64,000 nt of DNA, from NCBI GenBank assembly GCA_035968315.1, contig JAVYIN010000005.1, positions 744,001 through 808,000 on the forward strand, read 5' to 3'. The DNA is from Nitrospira sp. (lineage in GTDB: Bacteria; Nitrospirota; Nitrospiria; Nitrospirales; Nitrospiraceae). Shown piece by piece: positions 54,285-60,993 of the stretch. A program made the position numbers and the translations under genes. Positions within the stretch are counted from its first letter, which is position 1, and every line of letters starts with the position of its first letter. The notes under the pieces were generated by a model that worked only from the letters and a program-made list of their open reading frames with translations, was not told the origin of the DNA and made no database searches.

Positions 54285-55469
54285 ATGCCGTCTACCATGT
54301 CCTCCCCCCTCACAGCGGAACTCATCCAAGAGGTCATTGCCGGCCTGCCCATTCAGGGGCGGATCATGCTGCGCCTCCTCCTGCTCCAACATTTCGACGT
54401 CACGCAAGATGAAATTCTCTTTATGGTGTCGGACCGGCCTGATCCCCGTTGCGTCTCCGGCACCAAACCCATTACGACCATGACTCAAGAAGCCATCACC
54501 GCGATGCTGAACCGTCGCGATGAGTATCGCAAGCGGGCGCGCCTGAAGCGGGAACGGACCTGGCTCCAATGCACCGCGCTGCGTACCCTCGCTAAAACCT
54601 CCGAATCCTTGGCCGAACGCGCCGCGGCCTTGTTGCGCACCACCTATGGTGTTTCCGACGAGACGATCGCCGGCCTCCAAGTCAAAGCCCGGGTCGCCGT
54701 GCCACGGCCACTTCTACGGATGCTGGAAGAGCGCTGGGATACCGACGAAATTTCAGCCGAGGAGTACCAAAAGCAGCGGCTCGCGGTGGAATTGCAGCTG
54801 CAGCTCCGCATGGCCGAACGGTTCCGAAAACGCCTCGACCTGGCTGAGCGGGAACAACAGACGGCCGACAACAACACGCTCCAGGACCACGAGATCGGGC
54901 ACATCTGGGGGATTCCGGCCGGCACGCTGGCCGCGAGAAAAGTGAAGTTTTTGTCACAATACCTGATGGCTCTGCAAACCAAGCTGACCGGCGCCCCCGT
55001 ACAACCCAATACCGCCCCGCCGTTGGACCTCTGGAAAGAGACGCTGACCGTCCTCTCCCGCACGCCCATCGAACGATCCATCGCCACGTACGATGGGCTG
55101 GAAAAGACTGAAACCGCCTTGATCGATAAGTTGTCCCTCTATGTCGTGGGCGCGCTGCCCGAAGAGACGGAAGTGAAATTCTGGAATTCGCTCGTCTATG
55201 GCGCCAGCTCAAACGCCGTTCATACAGAAAACACCCGCACGCTGTTCGGCCTGCAACGGCTCGTCTCCATCCAACATGACACCGATACCAGCCCGGAGGC
55301 CCTCGACGAAGAACTGATGAAACGCACCGCGCCTCGCCACAAAGCCGAAGTGGGCGCGCTCGGAGGTCCTGGCGACGAGTCCAAACCGGAAATTACCGAC
55401 TTGCAGAAGCAAATCCTGCACAACTTTATCGGAGAAGATGTCAGCGGCCGGGCATCGGACAAATGGTAG
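54285..55469 (+). CDS. Hypothetical protein, 394 aa
   Basis: I do not recognise this family. The product is soluble, with no signal or membrane segment, and mostly helical: an N-terminal helical domain (about 1-140) with many charged residues, a coiled-coil-like region at about 155-200 rich in Arg, Glu and Leu (ISAEEYQKQRLAVELQLQLR), and a C-terminal half with no clear motif. An in-frame ATG at 54297 may be the start. The frame is intact and codon use is like that of neighbours, so the gene is real. It follows the 74-residue gene. Confidence 0.75.
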   Translation: MPSTMSSPLTAELIQEVIAGLPIQGRIMLRLLLLQHFDVTQDEILFMVSDRPDPRCVSGTKPITTMTQEAITAMLNRRDEYRKRARLKRERTWLQCTALRTLAKTSESLAERAAALLRTTYGVSDETIAGLQVKARVAVPRPLLRMLEERWDTDEISAEEYQKQRLAVELQLQLRMAERFRKRLDLAEREQQTADNNTLQDHEIGHIWGIPAGTLAARKVKFLSQYLMALQTKLTGAPVQPNTAPPLDLWKETLTVLSRTPIERSIATYDGLEKTETALIDKLSLYVVGALPEETEVKFWNSLVYGASSNAVHTENTRTLFGLQRLVSIQHDTDTSPEALDEELMKRTAPRHKAEVGALGGPGDESKPEITDLQKQILHNFIGEDVSGRASDKW

Positions 55470-55482
55470 GTTCCGGCATCCA

Positions 55483-55510
55483 TTGCGAATACCATCCGTT
55501 GCGGTATAAT
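55483..55510 (+). promoter_or_regulatory. Promoter before the OB-fold secreted protein
   Basis: -35 TTGCGA (55483-55488), 16-base spacer, -10 TATAAT (55505-55510). The first possible ATG is only 11 bases behind the -10, so the transcript may be leaderless, or the start may be the ATG at 55564. Confidence 0.6.
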
Positions 55511-55521
55511 TGAACCACGTT

Positions 55522-55950
55522 ATGGTGAGACCATCCGTCAACCAGCCAGCCGCTTCCAGATCCATGCTGACAGGCTTGTTCTTCGGCCTGCTCGTCGGCC
55601 TCGGATTTCCCTACAGTACGTCCGCCGCCAATTTGCTCGAGATCGCCGAATTGATCGCGCACCCGGAGCAATATGACCATCAAGATGTGGTCGTGAGCGG
55701 CAAGGTCACCAACGTCCAGCTCGCCACCAATCGGCAGGGACAACCGGCCTATGGATTTTTGCTGCAAGACCAGGCCGGCACGTTGAAGGTGGTCAGCCTC
55801 GGCCAGGCGGAAGTCCATGAGGGCGATCACGTGATCGTCGAAGGCGTGTTCAGCCGGTTACGCCAGGCTGGCCGAACCATCGTCTATAATGAAATCAAAG
55901 CCCTCTCCGTCAAACCGATGAATCGGCTGAATCCCGATCTCGTCGGATAA
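55522..55950 (+). CDS. Exported OB-fold-like protein
   Basis: The 142-residue protein has an N-terminal hydrophobic signal (LTGLFFGLLVGLGF, cleavage near TSAA) and an OB-like core: HPEQYDHQDVVVSGKVTNVQ, YGFLLQDQAGTLKVVSLG, VHEGDHVIVEGVFSRLRQAG. The start is uncertain: ATG at 55522, or ATG at 55564 which gives a shorter signal. The fold suggests a small nucleic-acid or oligosaccharide-binding domain in the periplasm; similar short proteins sit with membrane machinery. The following lipoprotein gene begins 11 bases after it. Confidence 0.72.
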   Translation: MVRPSVNQPAASRSMLTGLFFGLLVGLGFPYSTSAANLLEIAELIAHPEQYDHQDVVVSGKVTNVQLATNRQGQPAYGFLLQDQAGTLKVVSLGQAEVHEGDHVIVEGVFSRLRQAGRTIVYNEIKALSVKPMNRLNPDLVG

Positions 55951-55961
55951 GAATCCGACCC

Positions 55962-56369
55962 ATGCCGCCCGTCCAATCACTGCACATCAGGCACTTCTTC
56001 AATCTGAGCCTCGGACTCCTCGCCGTTGCCTGGGTGACCGGCTGCGCCACCCCCGCCCAAGTCGGCGAGTATCCGAATCAGCAGCGCATGGTCGGTGCCT
56101 CAAAAGCTGCGGTGCTGGCTTGCGCCGGAAAACCGGTCAAGGAACAAACCAGAAACGGCGTCACCCTCCTGCAATATTATCGTGAAGCCCCGATGCTTGA
56201 AGAATCGTCGCCGGTCGGGAAAGGCAGCTTTCCCACCGTGCATCATGGCTGCTGGGCGACCGTGATCATCGCCGACGACCGCGTGACAGAAGTGCGCTAC
56301 CGGTTCGCCCCGCCCTCCTTCGACGCGTCGAACGACTGCGAAGCCATCTTCGAGTCCTGCCAGCAATAG
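55962..56369 (+). CDS. Hypothetical lipoprotein, 135 aa
   Basis: The signal sequence ends in WVTGC (Cys28 lipidated). The mature part contains Cys residues in CAGKPVKEQTRNGVTLLQYY and near the C-terminus (NDCEAIFESCQQ), which may form disulfides. The arrangement resembles small outer-membrane-associated lipoproteins (SmpA/OmlA-like), but the similarity is weak. It follows the OB-fold gene by 11 bases. Confidence 0.72.
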   Translation: MPPVQSLHIRHFFNLSLGLLAVAWVTGCATPAQVGEYPNQQRMVGASKAAVLACAGKPVKEQTRNGVTLLQYYREAPMLEESSPVGKGSFPTVHHGCWATVIIADDRVTEVRYRFAPPSFDASNDCEAIFESCQQ

Positions 56370-56414
56370 CGCGCCACCCAGGCCGGCCAGTTACGTTTTC
56401 AGCCTAGCCGATCG

Positions 56415-57362
56415 ATGCAAATCGTGGTACTCCTAGCCCCTATGGCACGGCGTAGCCCCCTCTATAGGATCGCGCAGGGATTCGTCTTCATACTCCTGTT
56501 CGTCTGGCCCTTCGATACGCAGGCGCTGGAGAAATACGGCCGCCCTCTGCCCTCGATGGAGGACACGGACGAAAACGGCCATGAGGCCGAGGAAACCTTG
56601 TTCGGCGGCTACCTGCTCACCGGCGCATTCGTAAAAAATCCCACCTTTGCCGCCAGACCGGATAACAGCGGACTGGTCGGCCTGCGCCACATGCTGCATC
56701 TTGAAACCGATCTCTACAAACAATACCTGACCTTTTACACTGACCAGAACTTCTTTTCTGATCGGACGAATGGCTGGATCAGACTCAGCGAATGGGACGG
56801 CACCTACGCCTTCACTGGAGTCGTCGATCATTTTGGCTGGCGGCTGCAATATGAACGGGATGCACCGATCGACCGCCGCGGAATCAAACAGGCCTATGCC
56901 GACGGCCTGCTCACCGCCAAACTGCAATCAGCGCAAGACATGGCCTGGTGGCGGCAACTCCTTCCGAACCAAAGCCTGACCATGTACGGCGGGGCTGGCT
57001 GGCTCTTTCACAACAGCCAATATTTCGCCAGGCCGGACAACACCGGCCGCGCCCTCTTCCGCTATGTCGCGCATGCCGATCTTGATCTCTACAAAAATAA
57101 AGTCGTGCTCTACGGCGACGCGAATATGTTCACGGACCGTGAGGCCGGCAATCAGATGAAGCCGTCTGAGCTGGATTGGATCGTCGGGCTGGCCGTCCGC
57201 TGGAAGGATATGGAGCTGGCCTTCTATCGAGAACAGGATCAGCCGTTGGACAAAGCCGGCCTGGTCCAGAAATACTTGGCCGTCCAGCTCCGCTTCTCCT
57301 TCGACGTCTCAAAGCAAGATTTGGGAATGGGGGGAGCACCAGGCCTCTCGTCCGCTCACTGA
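56415..57362 (+). CDS. Hypothetical exported protein with barrel-like repeats
   Basis: The 315-residue protein has a signal-like hydrophobic N-terminus (IAQGFVFILLFVWP, cleavage near TQA). The mature part holds two related stretches (LTGAFVKNPTFAARPDNSGL and LFHNSQYFARPDNTGR, each followed by a -HADLDLYKNKVVLYGD-type segment), so it is an internal duplication of about 130 residues. Alternating hydrophobic residues suggest a beta-barrel or a porin-like surface protein. The start may be the later ATG at 56442. Its end overlaps the convergent SDR gene by 7 bases. Confidence 0.72.
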   Translation: MQIVVLLAPMARRSPLYRIAQGFVFILLFVWPFDTQALEKYGRPLPSMEDTDENGHEAEETLFGGYLLTGAFVKNPTFAARPDNSGLVGLRHMLHLETDLYKQYLTFYTDQNFFSDRTNGWIRLSEWDGTYAFTGVVDHFGWRLQYERDAPIDRRGIKQAYADGLLTAKLQSAQDMAWWRQLLPNQSLTMYGGAGWLFHNSQYFARPDNTGRALFRYVAHADLDLYKNKVVLYGDANMFTDREAGNQMKPSELDWIVGLAVRWKDMELAFYREQDQPLDKAGLVQKYLAVQLRFSFDVSKQDLGMGGAPGLSSAH

Positions 57363-58216
57363 GGCAAGTGCAAGATTTTGGTCATCAGCCGATCCGAGAG
57401 CCGATCGGGAAGCAGTTTGACCATGAGCGCGCGCAGCTTCGCATCGCGTCCGACCAGATACCGGGTCTTGGGATGCGCGGCGGTCAGGGCATGCTCCACC
57501 ACCCGAGCCACAGCCTCCGCCGGAATCGCCCGCGCGGCCGCTTCTGCCACACAGGCTTTCACCCCTGCCGCCGCCGCCGCATACAGCTGCTTCAACTCAC
57601 CTGACACCGTGGCTTCCAGCTCATCGGCCTTCGCTCCGGACTTCTCCCAGATCGGCGTGGCGATAGCCCCAGGCTCGACGATCGACACCTGAATCCCCCA
57701 CTGTTGCACTTCAAGCCGTAGCGCATCCGTCAGCGCCTCCAGGGCAAACTTCGACGCGGAATAAGGCCCCATTAGCGGCATAGCCGCACGCCCGGCAATC
57801 GACCCCATATTCACGATGCGGCCGCGCCCCTTCCGTAACGAGGGAAGAAAGGCCTGAGTCACCGCGACCTGGCCGATGACATTCACCTCGAACTGCCGTC
57901 GAAGATCCGGGATCGGCACCGCTTCAAGCGGGCCCGCGACAGCGATTCCCGCATTGTTCACCAAACCGGCCAACCCCGCCTCGCCCACCCGTTCGGCAAC
58001 CAGGCGGCGTGCCTGCTCGATCATGCCGGCATCCGTCACATCCAGCACGATCGGCTGCAGCCGGGGTGACGCCTGCGCTCTCAGGCGCACACCATCCTCC
58101 GTGCGTCGCACACCGGCAAACACGACAAACCCCAGACGATCCAGATGCCAAGCACAAGCCGCCCCGATTCCCGTCGAGGCACCGGTGATCAGCACAAACT
58201 TCGGTTGTGTCTCCAC
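57356..58216 (-). CDS. Short-chain dehydrogenase/reductase
   Basis: This is a classical SDR of 286 residues: NAD(P)-binding LITGASTGIGAACAWHL, structural NNAGIAVAG, catalytic Ser in NMGSIAG and the Tyr/Lys pair in YSASKFALEAL, then VEPGAIATPIW. Substrate unknown. The long C-terminal helical region (about 190-286) is typical of the 17-beta-HSD/retinol-dehydrogenase-like subgroup. No operon partner. Confidence 0.93.
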   Translation of the reverse strand: METQPKFVLITGASTGIGAACAWHLDRLGFVVFAGVRRTEDGVRLRAQASPRLQPIVLDVTDAGMIEQARRLVAERVGEAGLAGLVNNAGIAVAGPLEAVPIPDLRRQFEVNVIGQVAVTQAFLPSLRKGRGRIVNMGSIAGRAAMPLMGPYSASKFALEALTDALRLEVQQWGIQVSIVEPGAIATPIWEKSGAKADELEATVSGELKQLYAAAAAGVKACVAEAAARAIPAEAVARVVEHALTAAHPKTRYLVGRDAKLRALMVKLLPDRLSDRLMTKILHLPQ

Positions 58217-58354
58217 GTCACACCCATTCCTTGAGATAATTCAGGCCACGATACCAGCTTTTGCCGATGGGTTCACGCCAAACACACAGTTCGTCAAGAA
58301 GCACCACGCCACCCTTGACGATGAGCAGGGAAGTATGCGAGTTTTCACTCGCAT

Positions 58355-58430
58355 GGCGGTGTAGCTCAGTTGGCAGAGCAGCGGACTCATAAGCCGCGGG
58401 TCACCCGTTCAATCCGGGTCACCGCCACCA
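58355..58430 (+). tRNA. tRNA-Met (anticodon CAT)
   Basis: The 76 bases fold into acceptor GGCGGTG/CACCGCC, D arm GCTC/GAGC, anticodon loop CTCATAA, T arm ACCCG-TTCAATC-CGGGT, discriminator A and encoded CCA. The last pair of the anticodon stem before the loop is A against G (mismatch), whereas the family normally has A-T. It is an elongator tRNA-Met or possibly a tRNA-Ile2 that is lysidinylated; the sequence alone does not decide. Confidence 0.92.
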
Positions 58431-58847
58431 CTTCTTACTCCGTTTTATATAATCCGCAACCTGTTGCCTGCTCCACGGGGATCGACCTGCGCAAGACGCG
58501 CTCCTCGCAAGGTGCGCACTCCAGTCCATTGAGCATTCCGCAAGGGCAATCTCTTGCTGGACACGAGAAATAGAATCGCCATCACCTTTCCTCTTCAGAT
58601 TCTTCCCTCCTGGAATCCATTATGAACCACGGATGCGGGCAAACAACGCTGTGCGTTCAAAATCTGGCTTTCTCCAACTTGCGCAACTTGAATCACCCAC
58701 ATCCCTCTCACCAGAAAAAACTCGCCGACACACACGACAAACTCTCTTCAAAGACAATTTCGAAGAGAAAAATTTTACTCGCCGCACAATCTCTGATATA
58801 GAAGACATATCTTTTCACTTTTAACATCGAAGGGGGGTGGAGTACTC
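58431..58847. other. Intergenic stretch after tRNA-Met
   Basis: I see no supported gene in these 417 bases. The G+C content drops toward 45-50 percent by eye. A TATAAT at 58448-58453 is isolated. The last part carries the promoter of the histone-tail-like gene. Confidence 0.6.
58774..58802 (+). promoter_or_regulatory. Promoter of the Lys/Ala-rich small gene
   Basis: -35 TTTACT (58774-58779), 17-base spacer, -10 TATAGA (58797-58802), 45 bases before the start codon, with GGAG 5 bases upstream of the ATG. Confidence 0.6.
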
Positions 58848-58931
58848 ATGGCAACGAAGAAAGCAGCGCCGAAGAAAGCAGCCGCCGCGAAGAAGCCGGC
58901 AAAGAAGGCCGCCGCCAAGAAAAAGAAGTAG
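58848..58931 (+). CDS. 27-residue Lys/Ala-rich histone-H1-like protein
   Basis: The short gene encodes MATKKAAPKKAAAAKK followed by PAKKAAAKKKK. More than 90 percent of residues are Lys, Ala or Pro, like the C-terminal tail of histone H1 or bacterial Hc/AlgP-type DNA-binding proteins. The ribosome site GGAG lies 5 bases before the ATG, a promoter lies upstream and a hairpin follows the stop, so it is a plausible free-standing gene. It probably binds nucleic acid by charge alone. A hairpin similar to the one behind it lies about 360 bases further on. Confidence 0.7.
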   Translation: MATKKAAPKKAAAAKKPAKKAAAKKKK

Positions 58932-58938
58932 GCGCCCA

Positions 58939-58968
58939 TGAGGAGGCGGCGGCCACGTCGCCTCCTCA
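58939..58968 (+). terminator. Hairpin behind the Lys/Ala-rich gene
   Basis: A 13-bp stem (TGAGGAGGCGGCG against CGTCGCCTCCTCA, one G-T pair) with a GCCA tetraloop. There is no clear T run, so it may be a processing or stability element as well as a terminator. Confidence 0.6.
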
Positions 58969-59297
58969 CCTTCCTCCTCGATAACTACACAGTCCGACCA
59001 CCACAACCCCATTTGAACTTCTCTTCGCAGTACCGGCTCAACCACTGATTGTCACCGCACGGCAATTTCTCACCTCTCCCTGATAGGCACCTGGGGAGAA
59101 ACGGGAATGGTCCACGCGCCTGAATACAAGTGGAATGCCCCATACCAACTACGCTACGCCACCAGTGGCAAGACAAGAAAATAGAATTGGGCGATATCAA
59201 TACGGCATTGCTCAGGTAAAGAGTCTGATCATCGATGAGAGGGGCAAGGTATCTGCAGGTAATGATCAGAAAGAAGAACGTCAGAGCAGAAAAAAAT

Positions 59298-59325
59298 GGG
59301 GAGGTGATGGCCACATCACCTCCCC
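59298..59325 (+). other. Second copy of the GCCA-loop hairpin
   Basis: A perfect 12-bp stem (GGGGAGGTGATG against CATCACCTCCCC) with the same GCCA loop as the hairpin at 58939-58968. Three pairs near the loop differ between the copies and are compensatory. Upstream and downstream are Lys-rich codon runs (AAGAAGAAC, ACCAAGAAAGCAGCGAAAGC), which look like remains of a second copy of the small gene. Confidence 0.6.
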
Positions 59326-59612
59326 GACTTCCTCTGGTCCAGGGGAGACCCTTGGCACCAAGAAAGCAGCGAAAGCAGCACCGACATCATACCATGAACA
59401 TTCCAGCGAAATCATGCAACGAAAAATTTATATACTTACCGTTATTTATCAATTATTTACGTTATATCGAGCTGTCAAAATAGACCCAATTTGAAAGGGA
59501 TCGAGAAGACCCCACCCGCACGATCCACCTACCCATCTGAGAAGGCACCAGACTTTGCAGTGCAGCACGTACACCACACACCGCCCCGCAAGCGACACAC
59601 TCTGTTCTGCAC

Positions 59613-59795
59613 CTATCCGCAACAGCCTCCGGCAAAAACCTGCCGCTGGCGAGTAACCAGCCAACAAAATGGGCAGAGCTCGACCCGCGAACGAGTCTCG
59701 CAATCGAACACTTCCATCCTGCCCACAATCACCATGCCGCATTCTGCGCAGGGCCCACTCACTATACTATCGACGTTACGCTCTTGAACTGGCAT
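59613..59795 (-). CDS. Small zinc-ribbon-like protein, 60 aa
   Basis: The protein has two CxxC pairs, CAEC (16-19) and CPFC (41-44), with a further Cys at 32, as in zinc ribbons and rubredoxin-like folds. The ATG follows AGGTGG 6 bases upstream, and the gene overlaps the end of the coiled-coil gene by 20 bases, so it is probably the third gene of the XRE-S24 repressor operon. It could be a regulator or a metal-binding helper. Confidence 0.55.
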   Translation of the reverse strand: MPVQERNVDSIVSGPCAECGMVIVGRMEVFDCETRSRVELCPFCWLVTRQRQVFAGGCCG

Positions 59796-60024
59796 AGGAC
59801 ACCACCTTTGTATTCGGACGGACCTTCCGGTTGCAGACCGCCGACATATACTCCTGACTGGACTTCAATCGCACAAGATTGCGCCAGAACCGAACCGGCA
59901 GCGGCTGAACCTTTGCCTGATGCAGCTCGCAGCGCACTTCCTGGAGTTGTCCGGTCAAGGAATCAATCGTTCGTTCAAGATCCACCAACCTTTCCGTCAT
60001 CCGAGTCTGTCCTCCGGTAAGCAT
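59776..60024 (-). CDS. Small coiled-coil protein, 82 aa
   Basis: The gene begins at the ATG with AAGGAGGGGC upstream, 19 bases after the repressor gene. The N-terminal half is a leucine-zipper-like coiled coil (MTERLVDLERTIDSLTGQLQ) and the C-terminus is basic. An extended start 10 codons upstream lacks support. The gene is co-directional with the repressor and is probably under its control. Function unknown. Confidence 0.7.
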   Translation of the reverse strand: MLTGGQTRMTERLVDLERTIDSLTGQLQEVRCELHQAKVQPLPVRFWRNLVRLKSSQEYMSAVCNRKVRPNTKVVSYASSRA

Positions 60025-60043
60025 TAGCCCCTCCTTCCTGCAG

Positions 60044-60589
60044 TTAGATGGCACAATGGCGAATCACCCCAATAAGCAATCCCTCGATATGAAACTGATC
60101 ATTCGCAGTGACGATGATCGGCTGCATCGCGGCATTGGCCGGGTGCAGCTCGATGTGCGTGTCTTTTTTATAATAGGTCTTAATCGTCGCTTCCTGATTC
60201 ACCAACGCGACCACCGTTTGCCCATTGCGGGCATATTCTTGCCGCCGCACAACCACAAGATCGCCAGGCAGAATGCCGTCATCTTTCATCGACTCGCCCT
60301 TCACACGTAAGGCAAACGTCTCACCTCCCCGCAACATGCTCGGGGGGACATCCACAAGATCAGATTGGAGCACCGGCTCAATGGGAGATCCGGCGGCGAC
60401 AAGTCCCGCCATCGGAATTTCTGTACGGCGCTGCAGTTGTTCCAGCGCCACCCGTACCATGCCGGGAATGCGCCTCATCCCAGACTCATAGCGGGCAATC
60501 GACACGCGCGTCGTCTTCAACACATCAGCCAATTGCTGCTGCGTCAGCCCCAATGCATCTCGAATCTGTTTGAGATCGTTTGCCTGCAT
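60044..60589 (-). CDS. XRE-S24 repressor with LexA-type self-cleavage domain
   Basis: The 181-residue protein has an XRE/Cro-type helix-turn-helix (about 5-60; LTQQQLADVLKTTRVSIARY) and a LexA/CI peptidase S24 domain: the cleavage site Ala66-Gly67 (AGLVAAGSPIE), catalytic Ser100 (KGESMKDDGI) and Lys137 (EATIKTYY). The 37-residue Ser-Lys distance is the same as in E. coli LexA. The helix-turn-helix is phage-repressor type, not the winged LexA type, so it is a CI-like or alternative SOS regulator that RecA could inactivate. Its start lies 2 bases from a perfect palindrome, consistent with self-repression. No SD is seen. Confidence 0.88.
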   Translation of the reverse strand: MQANDLKQIRDALGLTQQQLADVLKTTRVSIARYESGMRRIPGMVRVALEQLQRRTEIPMAGLVAAGSPIEPVLQSDLVDVPPSMLRGGETFALRVKGESMKDDGILPGDLVVVRRQEYARNGQTVVALVNQEATIKTYYKKDTHIELHPANAAMQPIIVTANDQFHIEGLLIGVIRHCAI

Positions 60590-60591
60590 GA

Positions 60592-60608
60592 TGTAACCAA
60601 TGGTTACA
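60592..60608. promoter_or_regulatory. 17-bp palindromic operator for the XRE-S24 repressor
   Basis: TGTAACCA-A-TGGTTACA is a perfect inverted repeat with 8-base arms and one central base. It lies 2 bases in front of the ATG and within the expected -10 region of the TTGACA promoter (60625-60630), so binding there would block transcription. I find no second copy in the window, including the recA leader. Confidence 0.8.
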
Positions 60609-60624
60609 CCACTTAATCCAAGGT

Positions 60625-60630
60625 TGTCAA
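60625..60630 (-). promoter_or_regulatory. -35 element TTGACA of the repressor operon
   Basis: A perfect TTGACA on the minus strand. The -10 would be at about 17-18 bases distance and overlap the operator, giving a nearly leaderless transcript. Confidence 0.55.
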
Positions 60631-60741
60631 GAGAAGAAAACGAGATTTTTAGAAGAACCCTACTGATACCCTGTGAATCACTTGCTCAATTAATACCGAA
60701 GGTATGAGATTTATTGATAAATTAACTAACAGTCTACCTCT

Positions 60742-60771
60742 CATGGCCTTATTACATGTAATAAGGCCATG
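60742..60771. repeat. Perfect 30-bp palindrome
   Basis: The arm CATGGCCTTATTACA is followed directly by its reverse complement TGTAATAAGGCCATG. There is no loop and no T run. It could bind a dimeric regulator, act as a cruciform, or be the core of an attachment or resolution site. Confidence 0.85.
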
Positions 60772-60899
60772 GCTATACGGTCCCCACCATATCTTGTAGG
60801 CTATCATGGGAGATCTTCAATGACTAAAACTTAGGCAACTTGTTCGGTTAGTGGTGGATTCAAGCCAATAGTGCGATCGTCTCACTGTTATAAACAGGC

Positions 60900-60908
60900 T
60901 TATCCACA
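60900..60908 (+). other. DnaA-box sequence TTATCCACA
   Basis: This matches the consensus DnaA box exactly. A one-mismatch copy on the other strand (TGTGAATCA, 60672-60680) lies 220 bases away. Two sites are not enough to call an origin. Confidence 0.35.
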
Positions 60909-60993
60909 GAAGCTGGGGAGAGGAATATAGGCGGAAAAACCAGCACGCAGGGCACTGAATTCGGGGAGTACGGGGCGCCGTAATCGAGAACGC

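Larger units (their letters stand above)
58932..59612. other. AT-rich intergenic stretch with decayed-looking sequence
   Basis: No gene is supported in these 680 bases. There is a second hairpin at 59298-59325 and Lys/Ala-type codons nearby. The part 59400-59480 is strikingly AT-rich (for example AATTTATATACTTACCG). Confidence 0.55.
60609..60993. other. AT-rich intergenic region between repressor and modC
   Basis: These 385 bases hold no supported gene. They contain the repressor promoter (60625-60630), a small inverted repeat (ATACC-GAA-GGTAT near 60703), a perfect 30-bp palindrome and a TTATCCACA DnaA-box sequence. The function is unknown. Confidence 0.6.

Noticed and set aside
60609-60993. 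A replication origin
   Set aside because: One exact and one imperfect DnaA box plus AT-richness are too little; no dnaA, dnaN or rep gene is near.
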